From the NCBI RefSeq assembly GCF_003144115.1, contig NW_020312007.1, forward strand, positions 339,898 through 403,897: DNA of 64,000 bases. The letters are read 5' to 3'. The notes beneath the pieces are model-generated. The model saw only the letters and a program-made list of their open reading frames with translations, did not search any database and was not told the DNA's origin. Each line of letters starts with the position of its first letter. Position 1 is the first letter of the stretch. The position numbers were made by a program, and so were the translations under genes. The DNA is from Tilletiopsis washingtonensis. Taxonomy: Eukaryota > Basidiomycota > Exobasidiomycetes > Entylomatales. Of this stretch, positions 9,534 through 21,000 are shown one piece after another.

Positions 9534-12189
9534 GTTGTGAGTGGGTGAGGTGCGGAGGAGGGCGGCGAGCGGGAGGCGCGCTTCTTATGCACCGGCCAGG
9601 CCGCCGGCTGCGCTTGCTTGCCGGCGCGGCTGGTGCGGCGCCGGAGGCAGGCAAAAAGCCACCTCGGCGCACCGACGGCACCGGCGTGCCAGGTGCGTCA
9701 CCTCAGCAACCCCGAGCGCGAGGTCAGCGCGCTCATGCACGGCGGCCGCTCAGGCGGCGGCGGAGCCTGTCCATACGGCCGGAGGCCAGCGGCCGCCCTG
9801 CATCTGCACCTGCATGCTGCTGCGGGTGCATGTGGTGCGCGGTGCGGCGCGTGCCGCGGCCGCGGCGGCAGCACGCCGCCTGCGCAAGGGAGTGAAGGGG
9901 CACGGCGCCCCTCTCGTTCCTCCACGTAAAACCGGTGAGAAATCGCGTCCGCGGACGCGCGCCTCTCCTCCGCTCCGGAGCAAGGGCACCGCCTGCGCTC
10001 TGCCGTCATTCAGCCCGTCAAGCGCCGCAAGGCTGCCGCCTGGGCCTCTTCTTGCATCTGATCCTCCTGATGGAACGCGCCGAAGCACGAGCAGCATGCC
10101 CCAAAGGTCGCAGGTGTCCCGAACGTCGGGCGTGGGTCTGTGCGGACCCTGCATCCCGGGCCGGCGCTCCGGGGTCCGGGACGGCCTCACCGCAGGTGCA
10201 GCGACCCCACCCCTGCGGCTGGCCGCCGACGCCGCGTCTGCCCGCGCTGCGCCCCTTGAGCCGCGTCATGATCTGCGGCTCGGCTTCGACGCAGGGGCAC
10301 CGAGGGCAAATGAGTGAATGGAAGCGGCTGTGCGCCAAGCGTCGAGTGGCAGCGTCGGGCGGACCCCTCTGCGAGTCCAGCTCTCCCATCACATCACGCA
10401 ACGCGGCTTATCCGGCCGGACCGCCGCCCGCGCCGAGCTCTCGCTGCCCCAGTTGCGGCGGTCAGCCCCAGCTGCGCCACATTGAGAGAAGCATCCCTTA
10501 AGTCCGAGTCTGAGTCGATATTGCGAGAGGGAGCAGCATGCCGCGTGGCTCGCATGAAGCCTCGAGCTCCCTCGCGTGCGCAGGTCCGAGTCCGAGAGCC
10601 GCGGCTCAGAGCATGCGCTCCGCTGGAACTCGGCGCGGCATCTCGTTGGGCGTGCGGGCGCCTGCTCCCACGCCGCGCTCCTGGGGGCGCTTGCCCATCC
10701 CCGGTCCTCTCCTTTTGCGGTTCTCTGTGCGCCGCATGCCGCTTTCTCTGCGCTGCTGCCTGCCTGCGTCGTGCACAGCACCTGCAGTCCATTACGCCGG
10801 GCCCAGCTGGCCGCTGCACCGAGATGTTCTGCGGCCAATTTGCAAGGAAGCACGTTCGGGACTGCATGCTGTGACCAGTGCAGCAGCCTTGGTCTGTCGG
10901 GCCAAGTACGGCCCTCTGCTGCTGCAAGAAGCCACATTCGACGTCGATGAGCGAGGCGTGTCTGCGGTGCACATAGAACGAGGGCCGCCAAGTCAATCCT
11001 CCTTGCCTTGGTGGGCTGCGCGTCGGGGATGCACCGGTCCAGGCGAGCATCCACTCCACAGCAGGCCAGCGAGCGTGGAGGGACCGTCTCCGGTCGACGA
11101 CAGCAGTCGACTTCTTCGCCGCATCACACGCTCCTCTCTGAAGCCTCATGCTTCAGAACGCACTGTGTCAGACGACCTTTTGCTGACAGGCCCTGACGAC
11201 AACCTGCCCGCCGCCTGCCACATGTCTGCGAAGCAATCTCGACTCGGCCGTGGCACGTCTGCAAGGAGCATGTTGCTGGCATGCTTGTCCAGAGCCATCG
11301 TCTGGGCGAAGCAGAGTATCGAGAAAGCCTGTCCTAGCTCTGCAGCGCGTTCGCGCGGCACAACGACCTGAGGACGCGCCAGCAGCTTGCGCTGGTGAAG
11401 CAGACACTTAAAGCGACTCCGCCGTGCACCAAGCTTCTCGTGCCATCAACTTAGGGATTGCTACTCGAGCCCAATCAGAGCTCGAGCTCAAGCCACTGCC
11501 CCGCTGATCATGCAAGTGTGACGATGCGTAGTCTTCTCTGTCGCAGGCGAGAATGGGCTCTGATCTCGAGAGATCGGTGCGTCGCAACTCGCGCTGCAGC
11601 TGTGTCTCACTGACTCCTTTTCCTTGTCGACTCACCGCTCTCAACCCCGCACTAGCACAGCTCTCCCTCCAGCTAATTGAACCTTGAACCATTCGCGCAG
11701 CATGTCTCGGAAACACATCTCACATTCGCTCTGCCCCCATGAAGCCCATACAGATCGTGCCGTGTCGGACGCTTACTCCTCGAAGAAGCGCACGTCGGAC
11801 CGCTTTGGGCCTGCAGAAGAAGCATCAGCGCCTGTATCGCCTCGTCTCGGCGCAGGACGCAGATCAAGCACGGCTAGAAAGCGGCAAGCTGCCGTGGCTA
11901 GGCATGCTTGCACGCCGCCACGGCTGGCAGCCCGAAGACGGATTCTCGTAGTGACAGAGCCTCAGTGCCTTCGCGAGAGCTCGTTTAGGCTGTCACTGCT
12001 CCCCTCTCACTGCAGTCTATCTCTGACGCCTTGCAAGTCACTGAGACTGCGCATGCACGCCGCAAGTGGTGCACGGACAGTGCGCACCCGCACACCACGG
12101 CCCAGCAGCGCAGCAGTAGTCATCTACTGCGGCCCATTTCCCGCACCGCCGCTGACAGGACAGCCCTTGTACATATGTCGCAGACTCAC
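9534..12189. other. 2.6 kb interval without a supportable gene
   Basis: Lies upstream of the SNG1-like gene and downstream of the V-ATPase subunit e gene. Open frames of up to about 280 codons occur on both strands, but they lack family motifs, overlap one another and have the Arg/Ala/Pro/Ser composition expected of GC-rich random sequence. The proximal 150 bases upstream of 9533 are likely promoter. No tRNA-like boxes, inverted terminal repeats or tandem repeats stood out. The region just below 12190 may hold the last small exon of VMA9. Confidence 0.45.
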
Positions 12190-12437
12190 TGATGATTGGG
12201 TGCAGCTGCGCGAGGTAGACGATGACCCACATGAGGTAGCAGCACGTGAGGGTCAGGACGGCGCACGTGCGCAGCAGGCTGTGCGGCCCAGCAGAGGGGA
12301 AGGTCAGCTCGTGCGTAGCTCCCATGTGCGCATGCTCGTACGCACACCTGGTTGGGGCCCTTGGGCGCCGAGATCCATGCGCCGCTGCCGGCGCCGACGG
12401 CGGCGATGAGCACCCAGATGGTCGTCCAGCCCGACAT
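12190..12437 (-). CDS. VMA9: V-type H+-ATPase subunit e (VMA9), last residues unresolved
   Basis: Small hydrophobic subunit of the membrane V0 sector of the vacuolar proton pump. Exon 1 (12437-12346) encodes MSGWTTIWVLIAAVG, the first helix and the signature PKGPNQ. After intron 12345-12279, exon 2 encodes the second helix with RTCAVLTLTCCYLMW, then YLAQLHPII. These are the hallmark blocks of the family, which is normally 70-90 residues with two helices. A GTGAGT donor at 12189 suggests one more intron and a very short final exon. Several acceptors are possible and I cannot choose between them, so the last few residues are left open. It is divergent from the MDR oxidoreductase. Confidence 0.9.
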
Positions 12438-12948
12438 GGCGGCGGCGCGGCGGCGAGGCTCAGCGAGGAGGTGTGGAGCGTGCGCGAGCGGCAGTGCAGA
12501 GCAGCAGTGAAAGCGCGACGCTGGGTGCGAGTGTGGGGCAAGCGTGAGGGCTGAGGAGTGTGAGCGGGCGAGGGTGTGCTGGTCGTGACGAACGCTCGGG
12601 CGCGCGGAGCATCAGCCAAGACGCGCCGCTGCGACGCCCACGCCGTTGCGCCGCCGAGCCAGCTGCACCTCGCGAGGGCACGCCCCGTGCACCTCTTCCC
12701 GCCGTGCAGCGGCTTCCACGATGCACACCTGCCTACACGGAGTGAGGCTGCGAGCTGCTGAACAGTACCCACACCTCCACAGCACCTGAATCGCAGATAT
12801 TCCTCAGCCATCGACGCCTTCAGCAGCGCCGAGGGGCGCGCCAGCTTGGCAGGTGAGCCGCGGCAGCGAGGCGCCTCCACCTCGAGCTCGGGCAGCCGGG
12901 CCGGATCTGCTGCCGCTCATGTTGCCACTCTCGCAACCACCACTCACA
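12438..12948. promoter_or_regulatory. Shared divergent upstream region VMA9/MDR gene
   Basis: 511 bases between divergent start codons. The side next to VMA9 is purine-rich on the plus strand, so pyrimidine-rich in the sense of VMA9, like a fungal leader. No specific element was recognised. Confidence 0.45.
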
Positions 12949-14339
12949 ATGAGCGACGCCGACTGCTACCGCCTCGCTTCATTTGTGCAGGACCTCTCCG
13001 GCCTGCACGTCGAGCAGGTCGTCGACGACCTCAAGCGCCCTCTCGGCGCGACGGAGGTGGTGCGTTGCCACGGGGATGCATGCGCCCTCGCCGCTCACGC
13101 TGCTCTTCACAGCGCGTCCGGATCCACAGCGTTTCGCTCAATGCTGTGCGTCTCCTCATCGGCGCACACAGCTCACTGCACTGACGGCGCCTCCCGCAGC
13201 GCGACCTGCAGATCTGCAGCGGCACTTACCCCGCGCCTGTTCTGCCACCCGTCGGCCTCGTGCCGTGCTCCGACGGCGCCGGCGAGGTGCTGGCGGTCGG
13301 CAGCGGCGTGCGCGAGTTCAGCGCCGGCGACCGCGTCGTGACGCATCTCTCCGAGGCGTGGCAGCACGGCGAGCTGGGCAACGAGATGCAGGAGACGGCC
13401 CTGGGCGGCGGCAGGGACGGCGTGCTGCGCAAGGTCGTCGTGCTCAACGAGGTGCGTATGCTTCGAGGGTGCTATTCACGCATTGCAAGCTGACGATCGC
13501 CTTGCAGCAATCTCTGCTGCCGATTCCTGACGGCATGAGCTACGCCGAGGCATCCTGCCTGCCCGTCGCCGGCCTGACAGCCTACCACTGTCTCTTCGGC
13601 TTCGAGCGCACGCTGCAGCCGGGCCAGACGCTGCTGGTGGAAGGCACGGGCGGCGTCAGCATGGCGGCGCTGCAGCTGGCGCTCAGCGTGGGCGCGCGGC
13701 CCATCGTTCTCTCCTCCAGCGATGACAAGCTGCGCAAATGCGTCGAGCTCGGCGTAGCAGAGGGCGACTGCATCAACTACCGCTCGACGCCCGAGTGGCA
13801 CACGCGCGTCCGAGAGCTCGCGCCTCGCGGCGTCGACCACACGGTGAGCCGATGTGCTCGCGACAGACGTCTCGCCTCGCTGACACGGCAGCAGATCGAG
13901 ATCGGCGGCCGTGACACCATCATCAAGGCCATCCAGAGCACGGCGCCGTACGGCAGCGTCTGGGTCGTCGGCTACATGAGCGACTATGCCGAGCCGACGG
14001 CGCCGGGCGAGCTCGACGTGGCCAAGGCGTGAGCATGCAGCAGTCGCCTGTTCGTCCTGAGCGATGTGCTGATATGCTTCTAGCATCCTCTACTCCCAGG
14101 CTGTCGTACGCGGTGTGAGTGCAGCGAGTGCCGCCTCGGTGGCTCTCGCTGACCTGCTCCTCCAGGTCCTCTGCGGCTCCCGAGCCCTCTTCCGCACCTA
14201 CCTCGCCGCCCACGCCGCGCGGCCCGAGGCGCTGCGTCCGCTCATCGAGTGCAGCTTTCCCTTCGCCGAGGCGCACGCCGCATTTCAGCATCTGCGCAAG
14301 GGCGCCATGGGCAAGGTGGTGATTCGCTGCAGCGACTGA
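12949..14339 (+). CDS. MDR-superfamily NAD(P)-dependent alcohol dehydrogenase-like oxidoreductase
   Basis: Medium-chain dehydrogenase/reductase of the quinone-reductase-like branch often annotated as zinc-type alcohol dehydrogenase-like. Seven exons (12949-13059, 13113-13145, 13200-13451, 13508-13843, 13895-14028, 14084-14114, 14166-14339) stay in phase and give 356 residues. The N-terminal GroES-like fold shows VSLNARDLQICSGTYP and PCSDGAGEVLAVGSGV. The Rossmann fold has the dinucleotide motif VEGTGGVSMAALQLA. The C-terminus has FPFAEAHAAFQHLRKGAMGKVVI. I do not see the GHE and Cys ligands of true zinc dehydrogenases, so a zinc-independent reductase is likely. The substrate is unknown. Exons 2 and 6 are only 33 and 31 bases. 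Confidence 0.9.
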
Positions 14340-14924
14340 AAGGGCAGCCAGGCGTGGCATTCGCGGCCGCTTGTGACCTCGCAATAGCCTATGCATGACC
14401 CAAGCAGCATCAGGAACGCGGCTCGCTTGCGTTGCGAGACGGCCTCCGCCCGCCGAGGACAGGGAGGCGCAGGAGAGGCCGGCCTGCCGGTCGCCGGCGC
14501 ACAGGCCCCCTCTTTTGCACTCTGCCGCTAAAGCGAGGTCATTCGGGCGGGCAGCCGGATCGAGCATGCTGACACGAATCAGCGGCCAAGATAGGCATTG
14601 CAGCGAGGCGATCGGGCATTTGCAGTGTGCGTGCGAGAGGCGCCGTCAAGTCGAGTCAGAGCAGAGCTGCAGCGTCAGAGCGCAGAGGAGAGGCGCGGCC
14701 CGAGGTGTTGCTGTGCATGCGCTGGCGCGCGGCGCTTGCGGAGCCTGCGCGCGGGCCGGACGGCTTGGCACGCACGCCGCGCGCCGCCTGTCTCCGCTCG
14801 GCGCGGGTCAGGGTGTCGTGCGACACGAGGCCGCGTGCGCAGCAGCGCCTGGGCGCCCCTCTCTCCCTCTCACCACCACCCCTCACTTCAGCCACACCCA
14901 CCCGCACACCTCCCCACCATCACC
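14340..14924 (+). promoter_or_regulatory. Metallothionein upstream region
   Basis: 585 bases between the MDR stop and the metallothionein ATG. The last 60 bases are a C-rich pyrimidine leader typical of strongly expressed fungal genes. I could not identify a defined copper-responsive element. Open frames here have no family features. Confidence 0.4.
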
Positions 14925-15218
14925 ATGGCCTGCCCCTGCAAGAACGGCACGTCCGCCGACTGCACCTGCGCCAAGGGCGCGTGCCAGTGCAGCGCCGACG
15001 AGTGCTCCTGCTCCAACTGGTGCGTGCGCGCGCGCTGCGCGTGGCGCCTCCCGCGCGTGGCCTCATTGCAGACGGTCATCGAGTGGAGCATGCGCCGCTG
15101 ACACTCCTGCCTCGTCCTCGTCTTGCACAGCCCCAAGAAGCAGCAGCAGAAGTCCTGCTCGGCCAGCTGCACGTGCGGCGACTCGTGCTCGTGCGCCGCC
15201 GGTGCCTGCAAGTGCTAG
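14925..15218 (+). CDS. Small cysteine-rich metallothionein-like protein
   Basis: Predicted metal-binding protein of 60 residues. Exon 1 (14925-15019) and exon 2 (15131-15218) flank a 111-base intron. There are 16 cysteines, in two clusters of 9 and 7: CPC, CTC, CQC, CSC in the N-terminal part and CTC, CSC, CKC in the C-terminal part. A KKQQQK linker lies between them (about residues 34-39). There are no aromatic residues and no histidine, as in classical metallothioneins that bind Cu(I), Zn or Cd in thiolate clusters. Such proteins act in the cytosol in metal storage and detoxification. The start has a good context (CACCATGG). Alternatives, such as an unrelated secreted Cys-rich peptide, are unlikely because no signal peptide is present. 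The metal preference is unknown. Confidence 0.9.
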
Positions 15219-15827
15219 GCGCCTCTCGCACGCCGTCCCTGACGCACTGTGAGTATGGCGAGAGCTCGACAGAAACAGGGAAGCGGGAATGGTGCAGGGC
15301 TGTATGACTCTTGCTGCTGCGTTGCCTAGCGCACCTTGCCTGGTGCTGCTTGGTCTGGACGCACCCCCTGCTGCTGCGCGCTCCGTGTCCTCACCGTCGC
15401 CCTTCTGACACCGGTCCGCCGCAGGCCACGGCTTAACTCCCTTCTCGACACATGCAGGCGCCAGTGGACCTGATCGTCCGCGCTCGTCTGCTTCCGTGAC
15501 CAATGTCAGCCTATATCCCTCTCTGAGTCTGTGTGTGGCTTGACCTGTGGGCTCGTCTACGTGAGACCTGGAGCGCCGCGCGGCACCCTGACGCTAGCCT
15601 AGTGCACTCAGGCGGAGCCAGTGACAGTCGTGATTAGGGAAGAAGCTCCTGGGCAATGCCTGTCAGAGCAGGTGCTGGCCGAGTGGGTATACGCTGCACA
15701 CACGGGTGACCTCTCGGCGAGCCACCAATCGCCTCCAGCTGGCGTTGACGGCTGACATGCCTCGTCCACACAGCTGTGAGCAGTACGTTCATCTCATTCC
15801 GCATCACGTTCCTGAGCAGCCCAGCCG
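15219..15827. other. Convergent 3' spacer metallothionein / ARPC2
   Basis: 609 bases between two facing stop codons, expected to hold both 3' untranslated regions. No coding frame with family features, RNA gene or repeat was found. Confidence 0.5.
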
Positions 15828-17509
15828 CTATGCCCGGCGGAACGAGCGGCCGCTGAAGGACGTGCAGCACATCGTCAGCATGTGCCTCGCATCTCGTGAC
15901 TGCGCGCATGACGCACCTGGCCGTCTTCCGCTCCTTCTCGGCCTGCTCCGGCTTGGCGCGGTTGAGAATCTTGAGGAACTCGGCGACGCGGTGGCGCATG
16001 CGCGAGTGCATGTATGCCTTTGAGCACTTGACTGTGAGGAGAGGGGGCGAGCGCTCAGCACGGCGCCGGTCAGGGAATCGGCTGTGCTGCTCACTGTGGT
16101 AGTGCAGGTAGTCCCGGAAGAGCTGAATGTGCGAAATCGTCGAGAAGGCCACCTCGGGAGTCTGGAAATGCCGCGGGAAGAGGACTGTCGAGCGACCAGG
16201 AGTGTCAGACCATCTGCTCGTCGAGCGCCGAGCCTTCCGCCGTGCACTCACCGAACGTCACGTAGCCCACGCTCTCGCCGCGGTTGAGCCCCGAGATGGA
16301 GCGGATCTCCAGCGGCGGCTCGCGGTTGCTGTACAGCACCTGCGGCGCATTCTGGATCGACGGCTGGCGCCGTGCGTCGACGAATTCCTGTGCGGTGCTG
16401 CAGGTCAGTCCTGAACCAGTCGATGCTCGGATTTGTGGAGCACGACTGCATCAACCTGAGCTGTTCCTATTCCCCGATGGTAGCCATCGCTCTACCGTGC
16501 AGCTCCATGCACAGACTTCCGTGCACAGCCGTGTCTCATCTCTATGTCGCTTATCACCACGCCCAATGTCTCTGAGCGCCTCCACTCACCTGCAGGAATA
16601 CCTTGCCAAAGATGCGGTCCGTCTCCTCCTTGAACGTCGTGCTGAAGACGACGGTGACACGGTCGCTGCCAGGCACAATGTAGATGGCCTCGTCGTCGCG
16701 GTAGTTGATCGACATGATGTCCGTGGCGCCGGCCGGCACGCTGGATGCGGCAGCTGCTGCGGCCGCTGGGTCCGGGTTGGCGGCAGCCTCGAGCTGCTTC
16801 TGCAAAGCAAAGGCCCGCTCGAAGGGCGCGGCCATCAGATTCCGCTTCAGCAGCGAGAGCGAGTGGATGAGCGCCGTGCGCTCGGCTGAGATACGTGGAT
16901 GGTCAGTGTATGGTCTCCGGGCCGCAGGCGTGGCACGGGCCAGGCAGAGCGCAGCTGCATGGGCTGTCCATGAAGAGTGTCTGCGTTTCTGGCCGCCTGG
17001 ACTTGGCACTGCGCCACAAGCAGGTGCACCGCTGGAATCCCTTTCAGCGCTCACCCGCTCGGGTGATGCGGCATCGTCCTGCTCGAGCCATGCTCCTGCG
17101 CGCTGTCCGACCCTACTACCCCCCGGGCCGCGCCTCTTCGTCTGACTCACCAGGGTCCTGCGGCACGCTAGCATAGTCGAGCTCGAGCGTGACGGAGTAC
17201 TCGGGCTCGGGCTGTGCACGCAGATAGGCGCCGTACTCGCGGCGCAGCACGTCCGAGGCGCCGCACGCCTCGAGCTCGCGCCAGCAGCGGATGTCGATGC
17301 TGAGCGTCAGGGGGCCGGCCTTTGAGCTCTCGAGGTGGTAGGCGACACCATCAAAGTCGGTAAAGGTCTGGTCCACGGCAGCGGGGCTGAAGGATGCGGT
17401 CAGCGCAGCGCATATAGCTGCCTTGGCGGTGCTCAGTGCCCACTCACGTCTCGAAGCGCGAGGTGAGGAACTCGCGGATGATGACGTTCTCCGACTCGAG
17501 CAGGATCAT
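15828..17509 (-). CDS. ARPC2: ARP2/3 complex subunit 2 (p34)
   Basis: Core scaffold subunit that, with ARPC4, holds the ARP2/3 complex on the mother actin filament and supports branched actin for endocytic patches. Seven exons (17509-17448, 17386-17151, 16885-16590, 16387-16252, 16184-16095, 16031-15917, 15852-15828) give 319 residues, near the family length of about 300. Diagnostic blocks are [63 protein letters not shown] and [20 protein letters not shown]. The end is [11 protein letters not shown]. An Ala-rich insertion sits near residue 150. The last coding exon is only 25 bases. The gene is divergent from VPS54. Confidence 0.96.
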
Positions 17510-18000
17510 GGCGGGCAGGCGGGCACGGCGCGGGCAGCGCGGCTGGAGCGGGTGAGAGTGGAGCGCTGTGGATTGACGAGCGTGTGCAGTGCGGGCAGTG
17601 CTGGTCGCTGGGGTGTGTGAGGATGCGGAGGTGGGAAGGGCAGATCGGGAGCGCGCGCCATCCACGGCGACGACCGTGCGCCAGCGAGGTGCAGCGTGGC
17701 CGGATGCAGGCACTGGAGCAGTGTGCGCGGCGCCAGGCGCGTCCCCACGCTGCGCCGCGCCGCGGCGCCTTGCCTCGGCACCGCCAGCCGTAGCGTGCTC
17801 CTTCTCCACCCTCGCGCCTTCCTTCTCGCTACACCCGCCCTCTCGCTGCGCCTCGGCCGGCTGGCACCACCACGCCTGCACATCCACCTCGCCACGCACC
17901 ACGCATCCAGCGCCACGTCCGCTCCACCGCTCGTGCCTGCCACGCCTGCAGCAGCTGACGGCGCCGCACCTCCTCGCGCCGGCGCGCGTCCTCGCTGCCC
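17510..18000. promoter_or_regulatory. Shared divergent upstream region ARPC2/VPS54
   Basis: 491 bases between divergent start codons. The half next to VPS54 is C/T-rich (about 17795-17930). No defined element was recognised. Confidence 0.45.
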
Positions 18001-21000
18001 ATGAGCGCCTCGGGCTCGCGAGCCGCCGCAGGAGGCAGTGCAAGCCGCGATGTGCCCTCGACGCCCGGCACGCCGACCATCGCGCGGCCCTTCAGCCCCG
18101 CCGCGTCCGAGGTCGGCAGTCTGGCGTCGGCGAGCCTGTTCGGCGGCGGCGCCAGCGCGCGCTACGGCGCAAACTTCGGCGCCGGCCTCAGCTCCACCAA
18201 CCTGACGCTTAGCGGGCACTCGACGCCCAGTGCTCAGGGCCTGGCCGGCTTCAATGGTGAGTGCATATGTATGCCGCTGGTGGCAGCGCCGAGCTGAGCC
18301 CCTCGTGCGCCAGCCATCTCGACGGTGCTCAACGACCCGCGCAAGCCCTCACGGCCCATCGATCCGTCCTCGTCGCGCTACCCCGCCATCTCGACGTCAC
18401 ATACAGAGCTGCCAAAGGTGCCGCCAGGCGCATTCGCCGCCTACCTGCAGAGCGTCAAGCCGGCGTACGCGTCGCTGCAGCGCAACAAGCGCCTCGGACA
18501 TGCTGGGCGCGCTCGCCTGACCGCAGACGGTGCCGAAGCGGCGGATGGGACAGAAGGCGACGAGAGCGGCCGGGCAAGCCTGGAGGAGGCGCGCAACATT
18601 GCGACGGGCGCGCGCAAGCTGCCGCCGCTCAGTTCCGTGCCGCAGATCTTCTTCTCGGAAGACTTCAACCTCGGCAACCCGTACACCTTCGACCTGGTCA
18701 CCGAGCGCTACAAAAGCGTCGCCGACCACGGCCCGGGCGAGATGCGCGGCGGCGAGGCCGACGACGGCGGCGTGTACGACGTGGCGCTCAACCAGATGCT
18801 GCAGGAGAAGCTCTCGTACTACTCGGACGTCGTCGAGCAGCACCTTATCCTCGAGATCTCGGCACGCTCAACGTCCTTCTTTGCTGCGCTTGGCAACCTG
18901 CAGGACTTGAGCTCTGAGGCTGCCGCCTGCCTGACGCGCGTCGAGGCGCTCAAGGCAGAGCTGCAGGAGCAGGACGAGCAGGAGGCCAAAGCCGGCCTGC
19001 GCATCGTGCGCGAGCAGGCACGACGGCGCGAGATCGCAGAGCAGAGCGCCGCCGTCGAGGCTGTGCGCCAGCTGCTCGAGCAGCGCGACCTGGCGCGGCT
19101 GCTGGCGCAGGGCGGCGAATGGGATGAGGCGCTCGAGGTCGTCACGGCATTGCGCGATGTGCTCGAGGGCAGGCGATCGCTTGGAGGGGCAGAAGACGGG
19201 TCCACAGCCGGCCTGCCACTCGGCATCAACATCGAGTTCTCTGCCGTGCCGGCGCTCGCCGCTATCCTGCCGCAGCTCAGCGAGCTCGAGGAGATGGTGG
19301 GCGCACAGCTAGAGGCGGAGCTGCTCAACGTGCTTGAGGCGGACCTTGGGCGGCGCATTGGACGCCCAGAGGACGTTGCGGACGCCATGCCGCTGAGCGC
19401 CAGCATCGTCGACCTGCGCGAGGTCGTGCAGGCCGAGGCTGTCGCAGATGGTGGCTCTGCGCCACATACGAATGGGACCGCCTCGCCGCCGCCGCCGGTG
19501 GACTCGATGCCACCAGAAGACCGCACCCTCCTCAACCGCGTCGAGCCGCTGCTTGCCGGCCTCGTGCGCACCGGCAAGGTCGACGCACTGCCAGCGGCAT
19601 ACCGCAACGTCGTACTCCGAGCCGTGCGCCAGACACTGCGCTCGCACATCACAGCCGAGCAGTCGGAGGAGGAGCTGGAGAATCTGGCTGCGCTGCTCGA
19701 GGACGACGATGCGGCGTCAGGTCGCAGTGATGCGCGGGCGGTGCCCGGCGGCTTTGCGGCCGCGGGAAAGCTGCGCGAGCTGGAGCACGAGCGCTTCCTG
19801 CGCCTGGCGGACACACTCTTCGACGGCTTCCTCCGTGCGCTGCAGGCTGTCGATGTGCACTCGCGCATCGTCGTGCGCGCCCTCACCGAGGCTGCCAAGA
19901 AGGCGGACAGCTCGCTGTCAGACAACGACGAGGTGCACATGCCCTTGGGCGTGTCTTCTGGGCTGCCTCTGCAGCTCTCATCGCTCGTGCACGACGCCAC
20001 GTCATTGTCGCATGTGCTCGCATCGCGGCTCCTCTCCCTGCGCGCCAGCACGCACGTCAAGCTCTCGCTGCCCGCCTTTCTCGCGCTCTTCCACCTCACG
20101 TGGACGTTCGTGCTGCGCTCCGAGACGCTCGCGGCACGCATGGTCGTCGGCCTGCGCGGTGCGATCTTGAACCAGGCCAAGAGCTGGCTGGTGCAGTTCC
20201 ACCGCGAGCGGATAGAGGGCGCCGCCAAGCGCGTCGAGGAGGAGACTTGGGGCCAGGCAGAGGTGACGCCGTTCGACCAGCGAGAAGTCAACCTCATCGT
20301 CGACAGCGCCACGGGCGACCCTGCCGCCTTTCTGCTGCCTGCGCGTGCGGGCGACGAGGACGCCGCGCCGGCAGACGCCGAGAATTTCAAGACGCTCGAG
20401 ATCGAGGAGAAGAGCTACTTTGTCGTCGGAGCCAGCACGCACGTGCTGCGGCTGCTTGCAGAGTACCTCCGCGTCGTCATCAACTTGCCGCTGCTCACGA
20501 CTGAGGCGATGGGCCGCGTAGTCGAGTTCCTGAAGGTGAGTCTTGCATTGTGTCTGTCTCTTCAATCGCGTGCTCACCCACTCGCCGGCAGCAATTCAAC
20601 TCGCGCACATGTCAAGTCGTACTCGGCGCCGGCGCAATGCGCTCTGCCGGTCTCAAGAACATCACCGCCAAGCACTTGGCGCTAGCGTCGCAGTCGCTCT
20701 CCATCGTCATCACGCTCATTCCCTACGTGCGCGAGACGGTGCGGCGGCACCTCAGCCAGACGCAGGCCGTCATGCTCATCGAGTTCGACAAGCTGCGGCG
20801 CGACTTCCAGGAGCATCAGTTCGAGATTCACGCCAAGCTCGTTGCGATCATGAGCGACCGCCTCACCGTCCACTGTCGCGCCCTGACGGTGAGTGGCGCG
20901 CACCTGCCTCGCTGAGGGCCTGATCTGACTGCTCGTTCAAAGGCTATTGACTGGAATGCGCCGCTGCCGACGCCTCTGGAGCCCAGCAAGCCGGTGCAAG

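Noticed and set aside
10538-11371. 277-codon plus-strand open frame between the SNG1-like gene and VMA9
   Set aside because: No recognisable domain, no conserved block, and typical GC-driven composition.
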